Part shown: positions 45,588 through 57,814 of the stretch, in pieces
How positions within the stretch are numbered: the stretch's first letter is position 1
How the letters are laid out: the number at the start of each line of letters is the position of its first letter
Origin: Actinomyces oris
Lineage (GTDB): Bacteria > Actinomycetota > Actinomycetes > Actinomycetales > Actinomycetaceae
Direction of reading: 5' to 3'
DNA length: 64,000 bases
NCBI RefSeq assembly: GCF_006546825.1
Contig: NZ_VICC01000008.1
Span: 120,554-184,553, forward strand
Made by a program: the position numbers and the translations under genes
Notes under the pieces: model-generated
What the model saw: the letters and a program-made list of their open reading frames with translations, nothing else
The model's database searches: none
What the model was told of the DNA's origin: nothing

Positions 45588-45661
45588 AGTGGTCTCCTTA
45601 CCTGAGTGACGCAGGGGCCTCGGGGAGCGCGGCCGGTTCAAGGACCGGAGTGCTTGAGGGC

Positions 45662-46102
45662 TCAGTCCTCGTTGGGGTCGACGATCGTCGTGGTGTAGGA
45701 AGCGCCGTGCTCGATGGTGTGGCCCACGGTGCAGTGACGGTCGACGGCGCCGGCCACCCGCTGGCTGAGCAGCTCGCGCTGCTCGGCGTCGAGCGAGGAC
45801 AGGTCGGTGACGATCTCGACCTGGAAAGACTCGTAGCGCTCCTCGGCGTCGTTCTTGACGGTCGAGCAGCCCACGGTGGCCTCGAAGTCCTCGCCCAGGG
45901 CCTTGGCCAGACGGTGATCGGCGGACAGGGTGTTGCAGGTGGCCAGGGCGATCTTCATCAGCTCACCGGGGGAGAACTCGCCCGGGCCCATGCCGATGCG
46001 GACCTCAGCGCCCGAGGAGTTGCGACCGATGTACTGGCGGGTGCCCGCGCGCTCGGCCCACACGGCGTTAGGGGCGGAGGCGGCTGTGTTGGAAGTGCTC
46101 AT
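45662..46102 (-). CDS. OsmC family protein
   Basis: A 146-residue member of the OsmC/Ohr family of thiol peroxidases. ATCNTLSADH and VGCSTVKND hold the two Cys positions (Cys52 and Cys75 by count of the family layout, approximate). ATG 46102 has CACGAT 6 bases upstream on the minus strand. Peroxide reduction is family inference. Confidence 0.8.
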   Translation of the reverse strand: MSTSNTAASAPNAVWAERAGTRQYIGRNSSGAEVRIGMGPGEFSPGELMKIALATCNTLSADHRLAKALGEDFEATVGCSTVKNDAEERYESFQVEIVTDLSSLDAEQRELLSQRVAGAVDRHCTVGHTIEHGASYTTTIVDPNED

Positions 46103-46266
46103 GGCCTGATCGTGCCATGAAACCGGGCGAGACTCGGCGGTGGAATCGGCGTACAGCCCCGTGCTGCGCCACTGGCGGACAAGGGCGCAGCACGGGAATA
46201 ACGCCGCTGGGCGACGCAGCGCACAGTTAGTGATCCGTGCGTGATCGGGGCGTGATGAAACGCGAA

Positions 46267-46761
46267 TCAGTGCTCGGCCAACCAGGCGGCGGCCCGGCGC
46301 TCCTCGTCCGCCACGACTCGGCCCACCATGCCCATCGCCTTCTCCTCGATGGTCTTGCCGACCAACGGCACGGTGACCTTGAGGTCGACGTCGACGGTGA
46401 CGGTGGTGGCCTCACCGGCGGGAGACATGGTGGAGGTGGCGCTGACCTTGACCGGGGCGTTCTTGATCGTCACGTCGTAGCCGCCGGAGCGTGAGCCGTC
46501 ATCCTTCGGCTCGCCCCAGGACTCGGCCACGGAGAAGGACACCGCCGAGCGCACGAACCTCGAGGCGACCGAGGGCAGCTGGGAGGGCTGGATGCTTCCG
46601 GCGATGGTGGCCACGAAGCCCTGGCCGCGCTGGGCGACGTCCACCGAGGCGTTGTCGAGCCCGGCCCGCGAGACCCGTGCCTCCTGGTAGGCGGGGTCGG
46701 CGAGCATCTGCGCGGTGCGTGCCGGAGTGGCGGGATAGGTGATGGTGATGGTCTTCCTCAT
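46267..46761 (-). CDS. DUF2505 (SRPBCC-like) protein
   Basis: A 164-residue protein with the alternating strand pattern of the START/SRPBCC fold and the actinobacterial DUF2505 profile (YPATPARTAQMLADPAYQE near the start, EERRAAAWLAEH at the end). Probably binds a hydrophobic ligand; function unknown. ATG 46761 has CAGGAT 6 bases upstream and no Shine-Dalgarno. Confidence 0.8.
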   Translation of the reverse strand: MRKTITITYPATPARTAQMLADPAYQEARVSRAGLDNASVDVAQRGQGFVATIAGSIQPSQLPSVASRFVRSAVSFSVAESWGEPKDDGSRSGGYDVTIKNAPVKVSATSTMSPAGEATTVTVDVDLKVTVPLVGKTIEEKAMGMVGRVVADEERRAAAWLAEH

Positions 46762-46937
46762 GGTGCGATCCTGTCATGTTTCGCCGGTCCGGGGCATGTT
46801 CCGACCTCCGCGGGGACGGAAGCCAAGGCGTGCTCGTGCGGTTGAATGCGGGATCGCTCAGATCCCGAACATGTGTCCTGCTTGGCAATTAGCCGGCTCA
46901 ACGAGCCGGTTCCGCTCACTGCCGATAACCTTGAGAG

Positions 46938-48413
46938 GTGCCTAATCTTCTGCCTAGCGCCCTGAGAGACGCAGTCGACCTCGCTGAGGCCGACCTCGAC
47001 TGGATCCACCAGCTGGTGGCCGACTGGCAGTTGATTGCGGACCTATCCACCTCTGACCTGGTCCTGTGGGTGCGTACTCGTGCGGGGCGCTTCATTGCCG
47101 CGGGCCACACCCGCCCCTCGGGGGGAACCACCGTTCACCTCGAGGACGTCGTCGGGCGGCGCATGCCGGCCTCGCGTGAGGCCATGGCCATGGAGTCACT
47201 GTCCACCGCCCAGATCCAGGACGCCGCCGAGCCCTACTGGACCGGCACCGCCGCGGTCCAGGAGGAGTACATCCCGGTTGTTCACGCCGGCACGCCGATC
47301 GCCGTCGTGACTCGGGAGACCTCGGTGGGTGTTATCCGGGGCGGGCGCATCGTTGAGCGGGAGATGGAGGAGATCGCCGAGGTCCTGTGCCAGATGACCG
47401 CCTCGGGCGAGTTCCCCATCCAGGGGGCCGGCACCACGATCCGCCACGGCACGCCGCGCGTGGCCGACGGCGTCCTGCGCCTGGACGAGGAGGGGCGGAT
47501 CGTCTACGTCAGCCCCAACGGGCGCTCCTGCTTCCACCGCCTGGGGATTGAGGGCGAGCTGGAGGGGATCCTGCTGGCTGAGGCTGTCACCTCGATCATT
47601 CCTGCTCGTACCCCCGTCGATGAGACGCTGGCCGTGGTTCTCATGGGCAGGCAGGCCTGGCTCACCGAGGTCGAGGTCGGGGGAGTGTTCCTGTCTGTGC
47701 GCTCCATCCCGCTGACGCTCAAGGGGCGCCGTTCCGGGGCGGTGCTCCTGGTACGTGACGTCACCGAGGTGCGTCGGCGTGAGCAGGTTCTGCTCAATAA
47801 GGACGCCACCATCCGGGAGGTCCACCACCGGGTCAAGAACAACCTGCAGACCGTCTCGGCGCTGCTGCGTATGCAGGCCCGCCGCGCCTCGAACGAGGAG
47901 ACCCGTCAGGCCCTGTCCGAGGCCGAGCGCCGGGTGACCACTATCGCCACCGTCCACGACGCCCTGAGCCACAACGTCAATGAGCATGTGGACTTCGATG
48001 AGGTCTTCTCCTCCATCCTGCGCATGGCCGCGGTCGTGGCCACGCCCACGGGCGAGGTCAGCACCAAGCTGGAGGGCTCCTTCGGGGTGGTCGACGCTGA
48101 CACGGCGCAGGCGCTGGCCACGGTGCTGGCCGAGCTCGTGACCAACGCTGTCGAGCACGGCCTCGATGGCCGCGACGGCCGCGTGACGGTCACGGCCCAC
48201 CGTGACGAGGACCGGCTCGAGGTCCACGTCATGGACAACGGTGCGGGCCTGGCGCCGGACACCCTCATGACCGGACTGGGAACACGGATCGTCACCACGC
48301 TCGTGCGAGGAGAGCTGCGCGGGGTCATTGATTGGGAGCCTCTGAGCGGAGGGGGCACCGACGTCGTCATTCATGCTCGCCTTCATCAGCGGGCTGCCAG
48401 GGCTGAAGCCTGA
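46938..48413 (+). CDS. pdtaS: Sensor histidine kinase, PdtaS type
   Basis: A 491-residue soluble kinase. Residues ~1-150 form a GAF-like domain and ~170-285 a PAS domain. The HisKA_2 segment REVHHRVKNNLQTVSALLR has the phosphoacceptor His at 296 or 297, and ELVTNAVEHG and MDNGAGL begin the ATPase domain. The partner PdtaR (an ANTAR RNA-binding regulator in M. tuberculosis) is not in the window. GTG 46938 has TAACCT 6 bases upstream. It converges on a WhiB gene as Rv3220c does on whiB1. Confidence 0.88.
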   Translation: MPNLLPSALRDAVDLAEADLDWIHQLVADWQLIADLSTSDLVLWVRTRAGRFIAAGHTRPSGGTTVHLEDVVGRRMPASREAMAMESLSTAQIQDAAEPYWTGTAAVQEEYIPVVHAGTPIAVVTRETSVGVIRGGRIVEREMEEIAEVLCQMTASGEFPIQGAGTTIRHGTPRVADGVLRLDEEGRIVYVSPNGRSCFHRLGIEGELEGILLAEAVTSIIPARTPVDETLAVVLMGRQAWLTEVEVGGVFLSVRSIPLTLKGRRSGAVLLVRDVTEVRRREQVLLNKDATIREVHHRVKNNLQTVSALLRMQARRASNEETRQALSEAERRVTTIATVHDALSHNVNEHVDFDEVFSSILRMAAVVATPTGEVSTKLEGSFGVVDADTAQALATVLAELVTNAVEHGLDGRDGRVTVTAHRDEDRLEVHVMDNGAGLAPDTLMTGLGTRIVTTLVRGELRGVIDWEPLSGGGTDVVIHARLHQRAARAEA

Positions 48414-48455
48414 CCTTTCCTTTTCCCGCTGTAGAGAACCACTGGATCAACAAAA

Positions 48456-48487
48456 CGGTGTTCGCACGATTAACCGTGCGAACACCG
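48456..48487. terminator. Terminator between pdtaS-like and whiB genes
   Basis: Perfect 13-base stem (48456-48468 and 48475-48487). An AAAA run on the left gives a T-run for minus-strand transcripts, so it suits whiB best. Confidence 0.7.
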
Positions 48488-48511
48488 CAGTGTCAAGAAC
48501 TCGATCAGTTT

Positions 48512-48760
48512 TCAGGAGGACCGGCGGGCCCTGGCCGCCCGGCGCTTGAGAGAACGGCGCTCGTCCTCGCTCATGCCTCCCCAGACGCCGGCGTCCTGGC
48601 CGTTCTCCAGTGCCCACTTCAGGCAGGTGTCCACCACCTCGCAGCGGCCGCACACCTCTTTTGCCTTGGCGATCTGGGCAATGGCGGGACCGGTGTTCCC
48701 CACGGGGAAGAAGAGCTCCGGGTCAACGGTGAGACATGCGGCTTGGCTGCGCCAGTCCAT
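48512..48760 (-). CDS. whiB1: WhiB family iron-sulfur regulator (WhiB1-like)
   Basis: An 82-residue transcription factor binding a 4Fe-4S cluster through Cys9, Cys37, Cys40 and Cys46. GVWGGMSEDER is the beta-turn signature, and a basic tail (LKRRAARARRSS) contacts DNA. WhiB1 proteins act with the principal sigma factor and respond to NO. Paralogue identity is supported by its place next to the PdtaS gene. An AGGGGG site precedes the ATG. Confidence 0.88.
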   Translation of the reverse strand: MDWRSQAACLTVDPELFFPVGNTGPAIAQIAKAKEVCGRCEVVDTCLKWALENGQDAGVWGGMSEDERRSLKRRAARARRSS

Positions 48761-48966
48761 AAGGGCCCCCTACAAGGTCATCGGTCATGCGGTTGGCGCC
48801 GACCCAACTTGTCAGGGAACGGCGGCCGCGTCCGAGAACAACTTTCACACGACGGGGGGCGGTGGGCAAGACCTCGATCATGAGACCTGTGCCGATACCC
48901 TGTCGTGATCCTCACAGGATGCTGAGCTGTTGAGATAACACCACTTTCCTTCATTGAGAATGCCTG
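48761..48966 (-). other. Promoter region upstream of whiB
   Basis: A noncoding 206-base stretch between whiB and the FHA-FtsK stop. It must hold the whiB promoter and 5' leader; no clear operator seen. The sequence TTGAGATAACACC near 48931 is unusually AT-rich. Confidence 0.35.
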
Positions 48967-51900
48967 TTAAACAGGGTGTTCAATAGGACGATCATTGTCT
49001 TCGGGTCGGGGTTGCACGATCTGAATGGGCAGGCACGTTCCGCGATAGACGAGTGCCCCACGACCGGGCAGCGTCATCGCTCTGGGGTCGGTGACCGACC
49101 GCAGGGAGATGCCGGTGGCCTGCTCGGCAGGGCGCATACCGGGCCACAGCACGACGAGTGCCTCACGCTCACGCATGGTGGAGATCGCGCCGCGGAAGGT
49201 CGTGGCGACCTTCTCCGTCGAGGCGGAGGCCAGGACCACCTCGGAGCGCGCTAGCGCGGCCTCCACCTGAGTGGCGGTGGCGATGTCCGCCAGGTCCAGG
49301 TCGTCAACGACGAGGGGGTCGGAGGCCATCGCCTGGGCCAGAGCCCGCAGTGCCGTGGAGCGTCCTGAGCCGGGAGGCCCGGCGACCAGGACGCTGGTGT
49401 GAGCCGGAAGCGTGACCGGTGCCGCCGCGTCTCCTCCCACAGCCCAGGTGCCCTCCGGGACGTCCTCCCAGGTGAGCCGGGTCGGCAGCGGCTCGAGTCG
49501 TAGCGCGTGGCCGACGTTGCGCTCGCAGGCGGATCCCGGGCAGCTCTCACGGAGCAGGATCTGGCAGGCGGTCGTCGTCGCCCCGTCCAGGATGACACCA
49601 CGCCCCGGGGCGCCGCCGGTGACCACCCCGCGTGGAAGACCAGCGAGAGCGGCCTGTGTGCCGGTGGCCGCACCGAGAACCAGCCTGAGGCCCATGGATC
49701 CGGCCCACCGGGCGGTGGAGGCGACCAAAGGGGCGGTCAGCAGCAGGGGAGTGCCCGCTGCGGACGTGGTGCGGATAACGGCCTCCAGCAGGGCGTTGCC
49801 CTGGCCGGGGCCCAGCACCTCATCAATGGTCACGACGAGCGCGTCGACGTTATCAAGGCACAGGAGGTCCGTGCCGAGGTGCCCACTGGCGGCGAGTCCC
49901 CACAGCCGGGCCAGGCGTCGCGGGTCCTCCGTGCCGACCACCGTGCCCACCCCGGGGTGGGTGAGGAGCTCGCGCATGGGTGAGGCCTCGTCCGGGGCCT
50001 GGCCGGAGGCGTCTAAGGTCGGGGAAGCGAAACCGCACAGGTGCACCCCTCGGCCCGCGCCCAGTGCCGCTGTCGCGGCTGAGGCGATGACTGTGGACCG
50101 CCCTGACCTTGAGGCCCCGAGGACCAGCAGCGGGCGTGTGACCCGCCAGTGCCACAGCCCCAGGCTCTGCTGGCGAGGAAGGTCGGTCACGGCCAGGAGA
50201 AGATGGTCGTCTTCGCACCCGGACAGTCCTGCGTGGTCAGCAGGCTCCGTGGGGGCGAGTGCCCCGTCGGCTCCCTGCTCCTCACGATCACCCGGTGCCC
50301 GGGGGCCCCGGAGCCGAACCAGCTCGAGCGCCTCGGCCGCGCTGATCGAGGCGGGCAGGGCCGGCGCCCAGGGGCGCCACGGGGAGGCGTGCCCCTGGGC
50401 TGCGAGTGAGATGAGGTCGACGATCCTCTGGACCTCACGTGTCGAGCCGCACCAGGGGGCCTGAAGCACCTGACTGCCAGGGCTGGGAGCACCACTGGCT
50501 CCGTCGGAGAGACCTTGCCGGTCAGGGGCACTCTCCTGAGCGCCGCCGGCGCCACTGACCAGGACCCGCCCGGGATGATGACCGATCCGGGCGGCCCCGT
50601 CGTGCCCCAGGACGTCCCTGGAGTCAGCGGCGTCGAGCACCCGCAGGCACACTCGCAAGGAGGTGTTGGCCCGAATCGCCGGGGACACGGACCCCTGAGG
50701 GCGCTGTGTGGCCAGAATGAGGTGGATGCCCAGGCTGCGCCCCTGGGCGGCGATACGCACCAGTGACTCCAGGACCTCGGCGTGCTCGCCGGCCAAGGTG
50801 GCGAACTCGTCCACCGCCACCACCAGATCGGGGACGACGACCTGCGGTGGCAGGCAGGAGAGATCCTTGGCGCCGTGGGCGGCCAGGATCCGCTCGCGGC
50901 GGCGCACCTCGGCCTCCAAGGAGGACAGGGCGCGCTGGGTGCCGGCGGGATCCAGATCCGTCAGGACCCCGGCCGTGTGCGGCAGGCCGGCGAGGGGGCC
51001 GAAGGCGGCACCGCCCTTGTAGTCGACCAGGACCAGGGTGAGGCGGTCCGGCGCTCGGCTCAGCGCCAGCTGCACCAGCCACGAGATGAGCAGCTCGGAC
51101 TTCCCCGAACCCGTTGTCCCGGCCAGCAGGGCGTGCGGGCCGTCCGCCACCAGGTCGGCACGCACCGGCCCTCGTGCTCCCACACCGAGCACCGCTGACA
51201 GCGCCGGGGCGCCCCGGGTCGGCGAGTGCGCCTGCTCCTGCCAGTGCTCCCGCAGCTCGTGGGCGTCGAGGTCGTGCATGACCGTCTTGAGGGGGACCAC
51301 GTCGGGGACGCCATCGACCCGGGACGACGACCGGGGCGGTTCCGTGATCCGGGAGCGGCTCAGGTGCTGAACCGCCTCCCACCAGGTCGGTGAGCACGAC
51401 GGCGCCCCGGCCGGAGCGGGCCGTGTGCTCAGCGCCTGGGGCGGGACCTCATCATGGGAGCAGGTCACTATCTGTGCGCTGCGAGGGTGGGCCTGCGGGC
51501 CCCAGGCGAGGCGTAGCCCCAGCCGGCCGCTCGCCATCTCCCATCCCTCACTTTGCGCACTGTCCCGATGGCCCGCGCGTTCATGTTGCAGGACTCCTGA
51601 CGGGGCATCCAACACGGTCACCCGGACCTCGTCGCGGGCCAGAAGCTGGGCACACCACCATCGCAGCGCATTGCCGGCGCCCTTGCCCACCAGGGCCAGG
51701 CTCTCGCCGTCGCAGAGCGTCAGGACGCAGCGTCGTCGGCGAGCGGCACTCCACGCGGCCAGGACCTCCTGAACGGCGGAGGCGGGCGTTGAGCCCTCGG
51801 ACGGGGAGTCCCGGACGGCCTGAGACATGCTGGAGCGCGCCGCGACGGCCAGCAGCATCGTGGCAGGGTCTGGCTCATTGCGCCTCCAACCCGGTCGGCG

Positions 51901-52590
51901 TCCCCGGTGGCGCCGGCGAGCCCGCCATCGGGCCCCACCGGCACGCCCGGTGCGCCCGGCGCGTTGGGCTCGCCGTTGTTGCAGGAAGGGCACCAGACGC
52001 ATGATCGTCATCGTCACCATCGGCGCCACCATGACCATGCCCATCGCGCCGCGGCTGCCCGTCCTGAGCGCGATCACTGCTGAGCCGCCCATGACCAGGA
52101 CGCAGACCAGTGAGCCCACCATCAACCATGCCGTTGACGAGGCCTGTGTCGCAGGGGCCGCCACTACCAGGTCGCAGGGGCGCCTGCGCAGCTCGAGCAC
52201 GCTGTCTCCCAGCCGCAGGAGCGTCCCCTCCTTCATCCTCGTCTCCCGGCGCACACGCAGCCACAGCCCCAGGTGCCAGTAGCGGTAGGAGCCGTTGGCC
52301 GATCCGCAGTCCTGCGCCAGGACTCGGCCGCCGTGAAGGCGCAGGCGCAGATGATGGCGGGAGACCAAGGGGTCACTGAGAACCTCGCCCCGGCCCAGAA
52401 AAGCGCCATCCCTGACGGCCATCACCAGGCCACGGTCAGGACCGTCCAGGACCGCGAGGTGCCACGGACCGGCCAAGGCGGCCAGAGCCGCCTCCGCGGC
52501 TGCCTCACCCGCCGAGCGCCGGCGCAACGAGGCCGAGGCCTCTCCCGGCAGGAGCCAGTGGTGGTTCGGGACGGCGGTGGGAGTGCTCAT
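48967..52590 (-). CDS. FHA domain/FtsK-SpoIIIE ATPase (EssC/EccC-like)
   Basis: A 1207-residue membrane ATPase. An FHA domain (about residues 64-115, GRGEVLSDPLVSRHH) that would bind phosphothreonine peptides is followed by two transmembrane segments (153-175, 183-203). Three ATPase modules follow. The first has canonical Walker A GTTGSGKS (491-498), Walker B VVAVDEF and ATQRPQGSV. The second (GASRSGRS, 825-832) and third (GPPGSGRS, 1071-1078) have Arg for the Walker Lys. The layout recalls EssC/EccC motors of type VII secretion, but no WXG100, EccB or EccD genes are here. ATG 52590 follows GATTCT by 6 bases; the longer open frame is rejected. Confidence 0.82.
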   Translation of the reverse strand: MSTPTAVPNHHWLLPGEASASLRRRSAGEAAAEAALAALAGPWHLAVLDGPDRGLVMAVRDGAFLGRGEVLSDPLVSRHHLRLRLHGGRVLAQDCGSANGSYRYWHLGLWLRVRRETRMKEGTLLRLGDSVLELRRRPCDLVVAAPATQASSTAWLMVGSLVCVLVMGGSAVIALRTGSRGAMGMVMVAPMVTMTIMRLVPFLQQRRAQRAGRTGRAGGARWRARRRHRGRRPGWRRNEPDPATMLLAVAARSSMSQAVRDSPSEGSTPASAVQEVLAAWSAARRRRCVLTLCDGESLALVGKGAGNALRWWCAQLLARDEVRVTVLDAPSGVLQHERAGHRDSAQSEGWEMASGRLGLRLAWGPQAHPRSAQIVTCSHDEVPPQALSTRPAPAGAPSCSPTWWEAVQHLSRSRITEPPRSSSRVDGVPDVVPLKTVMHDLDAHELREHWQEQAHSPTRGAPALSAVLGVGARGPVRADLVADGPHALLAGTTGSGKSELLISWLVQLALSRAPDRLTLVLVDYKGGAAFGPLAGLPHTAGVLTDLDPAGTQRALSSLEAEVRRRERILAAHGAKDLSCLPPQVVVPDLVVAVDEFATLAGEHAEVLESLVRIAAQGRSLGIHLILATQRPQGSVSPAIRANTSLRVCLRVLDAADSRDVLGHDGAARIGHHPGRVLVSGAGGAQESAPDRQGLSDGASGAPSPGSQVLQAPWCGSTREVQRIVDLISLAAQGHASPWRPWAPALPASISAAEALELVRLRGPRAPGDREEQGADGALAPTEPADHAGLSGCEDDHLLLAVTDLPRQQSLGLWHWRVTRPLLVLGASRSGRSTVIASAATAALGAGRGVHLCGFASPTLDASGQAPDEASPMRELLTHPGVGTVVGTEDPRRLARLWGLAASGHLGTDLLCLDNVDALVVTIDEVLGPGQGNALLEAVIRTTSAAGTPLLLTAPLVASTARWAGSMGLRLVLGAATGTQAALAGLPRGVVTGGAPGRGVILDGATTTACQILLRESCPGSACERNVGHALRLEPLPTRLTWEDVPEGTWAVGGDAAAPVTLPAHTSVLVAGPPGSGRSTALRALAQAMASDPLVVDDLDLADIATATQVEAALARSEVVLASASTEKVATTFRGAISTMREREALVVLWPGMRPAEQATGISLRSVTDPRAMTLPGRGALVYRGTCLPIQIVQPRPEDNDRPIEHPV

Positions 52591-52707
52591 TGCTCCAGAA
52601 TCGCCGCTGGGGACCGTTGCGTCGCTGTCGGTCAGCCCCGGGTGTGGACAACCTCGGCGTTCGGGGATGTTCATGGTCACTGTGGACACGGGCGGATCCC
52701 GGTGTGA

Positions 52708-55188
<2,481 letters not shown>

Positions 55189-55195
55189 GGACGCA

Positions 55196-55243
55196 CGAAC
55201 GGGGCGGGGCACCTCCTGACAAGGAGGTGCCCCGCCCCGTTCG
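55196..55243. terminator. Very long terminator between ligA and L,D-transpeptidase
   Basis: Perfect 22-base stem (55196-55217 and 55222-55243) with loop GACA, between converging genes. Confidence 0.85.
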
Positions 55244-55274
55244 CGACTCGGCTGATGCTGGCGCTGATACCGGC

Positions 55275-57104
55275 TCAGTAGTGGCTGTGGACCACCGTGT
55301 TCGTGTCGACCCAGTTGTAGATCCACTGCGCCTCGGGGACCGGCATGTTGACGCAGCCGTGGGAGCCGGAGTACCCGAAGCTGGAGCGCCAGCCCGCGCC
55401 GTGGAAGGCGTAGCCGCTGTAGAAGTAGCTCACCCACGGGACGTCCTCGGCGACATAGGGGGAGCCGTCGGCGTTCTCGCCGCGCATGGTCTGGGACTCG
55501 TACTGCAGGTAGACCTTGTAGGTGCCGGTGACCGTGGGGGTCTCGGCGGCGCCGTCGACGATGGAGACCGGGCCGTGCACGACGGTCGCCCCCTCGTAAG
55601 CGGTCACCGTCTTGTTCGACAGGTTGAGGTCGACCCACTTCTCACCCGGAGCGGCCTGGTAGGGCAGCTTCTCCGCACCATTGGCGATGGTGCGCTCCTT
55701 CCACTCCGCCTTGACCGTCGTCGCCTCGAAGGAACCGGAGTAGGCCTTGTTGCTGCCCAGGGACTGCGTGATCGAGGTGGCCACCGCATCGGCGTTGTTG
55801 ACGGTCTTGCCGTCCTTGGCCTCGGTCGGGGTGGAGACCACCTGGCCGCTGGCATTGACGTTGCGCTCGCCGGTGACGGGCTCGGAGCTGGCCTCCTCGG
55901 CCTTGGTCTTGACCCACTGGGAGACCTTGGAGGAGTCCACAGCGATGGTCGGGGCGGACTCGGCCGAGTTGGTGACCTTGATCCACGAGGCCTTGTCCGT
56001 GTTCTCCGCCGTGTAGGAGTCCTCGCCCATGGTGATGGTGACGTCCTGGGAGACCCAGCCGTTGGCCTTGTCGGCAACCTTCTGGGCATCGGAGTCGGAG
56101 ACCTTCGGGTCGGCATTCGTGATCGTCAGGGAGATCGACGAGGAGTCCAGGGACGTGGCGGCCTTCTGCGCGGCCTGGGCCAGGACTTCGGCGTCCAGGG
56201 AGGAGCCCGTGGCCGAGCTCGTGGTGGTGAAGGTGGTGCCATCCTCGCCCAGGACCACGGTGGCGTTGCGCGCCTTGGCGCGGTCCTCGGGGATCAGGGA
56301 GGTGGCGTAGCTGCTCACCTTGGTCTTGTCGGTGGTGGAGACCACCGGGACCTCGCCCTTGCCCTGGGAGACCAGGGCGCGGAACTTCTCACCGAGCGTG
56401 TCGCCCCGGGCCATGACGGCGTCGGCGGTCGCTTGGGCGTCCACGGTGGTTCCCAGGTCCGTCAGGGAGGCGCTGGCGGTGACGTCTCCGGAGATGTCGA
56501 CCTTGGTGCTCTTGGCGCGCTCCTCAATGGCGGCCACCACCTCCTGCCGGCTCTTGCCGGAGACGTCGGTGCCGGCCACAGTGGTTCCCGGGACGGCTCG
56601 GCCGTCGTAGTGCGCGGCGTAGGCGTAGCCTCCGGCACCGGCGACACCCAGCAGGAGGAGTGCTGCGGCCGCGACCCCCAGGCGCCAACGGCGACGACGC
56701 CGCGGCTCGTTCGGGGACGGCTCCGCAGCGGTGGAGGTCAGCGCCGGGAAGGCGGTCGTCCCCGGGACGGCCGCAGCGGAATAACCGGCACCGTCAGTGC
56801 TCTCGGTTCCTGAAGCGCCCTCGAGCGTCGACTGATCGTCGGGCTCGCTGCCGGAGCTCGGTTCTGAGGTCGCTGCCGGGGCGATGGCCTCGATCTCCTC
56901 AGTACTGCTCTGCTCGGCGCTCGTACCGCTTGAGGCGGTATTGGCGGAATGGGCCTGCGGTGCCGTGGCCTTCGCAGCCGCCTGGAAGACGGACTGACGA
57001 CGCACGCCTTCGGGCTGCCCGTAGGGCGTGCTGAGCACAGTGGTCTCGCTCTGTGAGGCTTCTCCCTGGTGCTGCGTGCCAGCGGGGGAAGTGTTGCTGC
57101 TCAT
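55275..57104 (-). CDS. L,D-transpeptidase (YkuD) with peptidoglycan-binding repeats
   Basis: A 609-residue type II membrane protein that makes 3-3 cross-links in peptidoglycan. Residues 1-135 are a disordered cytoplasmic Ser/Thr/Ala-rich tail, 142-163 the transmembrane helix after RRRRRWR, then two PG_binding_4-like segments. The C-terminal YkuD domain carries SHGCVNM with catalytic Cys584. The long tail before the helix could be a regulatory region (inference). ATG 57104 is chosen over the in-frame start at 57185, with a GAGGA site upstream. Confidence 0.88.
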   Translation of the reverse strand: MSSNTSPAGTQHQGEASQSETTVLSTPYGQPEGVRRQSVFQAAAKATAPQAHSANTASSGTSAEQSSTEEIEAIAPAATSEPSSGSEPDDQSTLEGASGTESTDGAGYSAAAVPGTTAFPALTSTAAEPSPNEPRRRRRWRLGVAAAALLLLGVAGAGGYAYAAHYDGRAVPGTTVAGTDVSGKSRQEVVAAIEERAKSTKVDISGDVTASASLTDLGTTVDAQATADAVMARGDTLGEKFRALVSQGKGEVPVVSTTDKTKVSSYATSLIPEDRAKARNATVVLGEDGTTFTTTSSATGSSLDAEVLAQAAQKAATSLDSSSISLTITNADPKVSDSDAQKVADKANGWVSQDVTITMGEDSYTAENTDKASWIKVTNSAESAPTIAVDSSKVSQWVKTKAEEASSEPVTGERNVNASGQVVSTPTEAKDGKTVNNADAVATSITQSLGSNKAYSGSFEATTVKAEWKERTIANGAEKLPYQAAPGEKWVDLNLSNKTVTAYEGATVVHGPVSIVDGAAETPTVTGTYKVYLQYESQTMRGENADGSPYVAEDVPWVSYFYSGYAFHGAGWRSSFGYSGSHGCVNMPVPEAQWIYNWVDTNTVVHSHY

Positions 57105-57508
57105 GCATCCTCGTCCCTCGGCCACGGGTCCCGTGTGGGGCGGGGTGGCCGAATTCAGTGGTCCATCCGACCTCCGGTGGTCCAAGGTGCTGGATGGAGG
57201 TCTGACCCAAGGGCTGTTCCTGGTCCGACCTGCGTCAACGCGGCAGCGCCGTCGCCGGCGGGGCGGTCCTCACCCTGGTGATTACCATGACATCTGTGAA
57301 ACCAGACGATGTCAATCATCCTCGGGGATGAGGCTCTGTGAGATCGCACGAATTCGGTGTCGGTTCAGTTTCCTAGGAACCCGCAAGGCCTGGCGCCATG
57401 CACCGCCGGCGGGAGAGGGGCGCCGATTCGGGCCGGGCGTGCCGGTTGCGCCTGCGATGTCGACGCGGTGGGGCCGCAGCCAGGCTCGACCCGGCTAGAC
57501 TCCACACC
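57105..57508. promoter_or_regulatory. Divergent promoter region, L,D-transpeptidase and gatCAB
   Basis: For the minus strand, TTGACA (forward 57310-57315), a 17-base spacer and TGTCAT (forward 57287-57292) form a good promoter giving a leader of about 175 bases. For the plus strand TAGACT (57496-57501) lies 7 bases before gatC. A small hairpin TCATCC-TCGG-GGATGA lies at about 57317-57332. No tRNA or riboswitch recognised. Confidence 0.6.
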
Positions 57509-57814
57509 ATGTCTGCTATTTCCACTGATGAGGTCGCACGGGTTGCGGCGCTGGCTCGGGTCGCCCTGAGCGATGAGGAGGTGTCGCGTCTGGCCGGAGA
57601 GCTGGACGCGGTCGCCTCCTCCTTCGCCCGGGTCACGAGCGTGGTCACGCCCGACCTGCCGGCGACCTCCCACCCCGTGCCCCTGACCAACGTGCTGCGT
57701 GAGGACGTTCCGGCCCCCACGCTCGACGTCGACGAGCTCCTGGCCGGCGCGCCGGCCAGCGAGGACTCCATGTTCCTCGTTCCGCAGATCCTGGGGGAGG
57801 ACTCCGCCTCATGA
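57509..57814 (+). CDS. gatC: Glu/Asp-tRNA amidotransferase subunit C
   Basis: A 101-residue small subunit that stabilises GatA in the GatCAB complex. [21 protein letters not shown] and [10 protein letters not shown] are typical. ATG 57509 follows TAGACT by 7 bases (leaderless). Its stop overlaps gatA by 4 bases (ATGA), starting a gatC-gatA-gatB operon. Confidence 0.95.
   Translation: MSAISTDEVARVAALARVALSDEEVSRLAGELDAVASSFARVTSVVTPDLPATSHPVPLTNVLREDVPAPTLDVDELLAGAPASEDSMFLVPQILGEDSAS

Noticed and set aside
48967..52590. Calling the FHA-FtsK gene part of a type VII secretion locus
   Set aside because: No WXG100, EccB, EccD or mycosin gene in the window, so the claim was limited to architecture.
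55227..56813. 528-residue plus-strand frame opposite the L,D-transpeptidase
   Set aside because: Shadow of the real gene: Gly/Val/Leu-rich composition without motifs, whereas the minus strand has the YkuD catalytic site.
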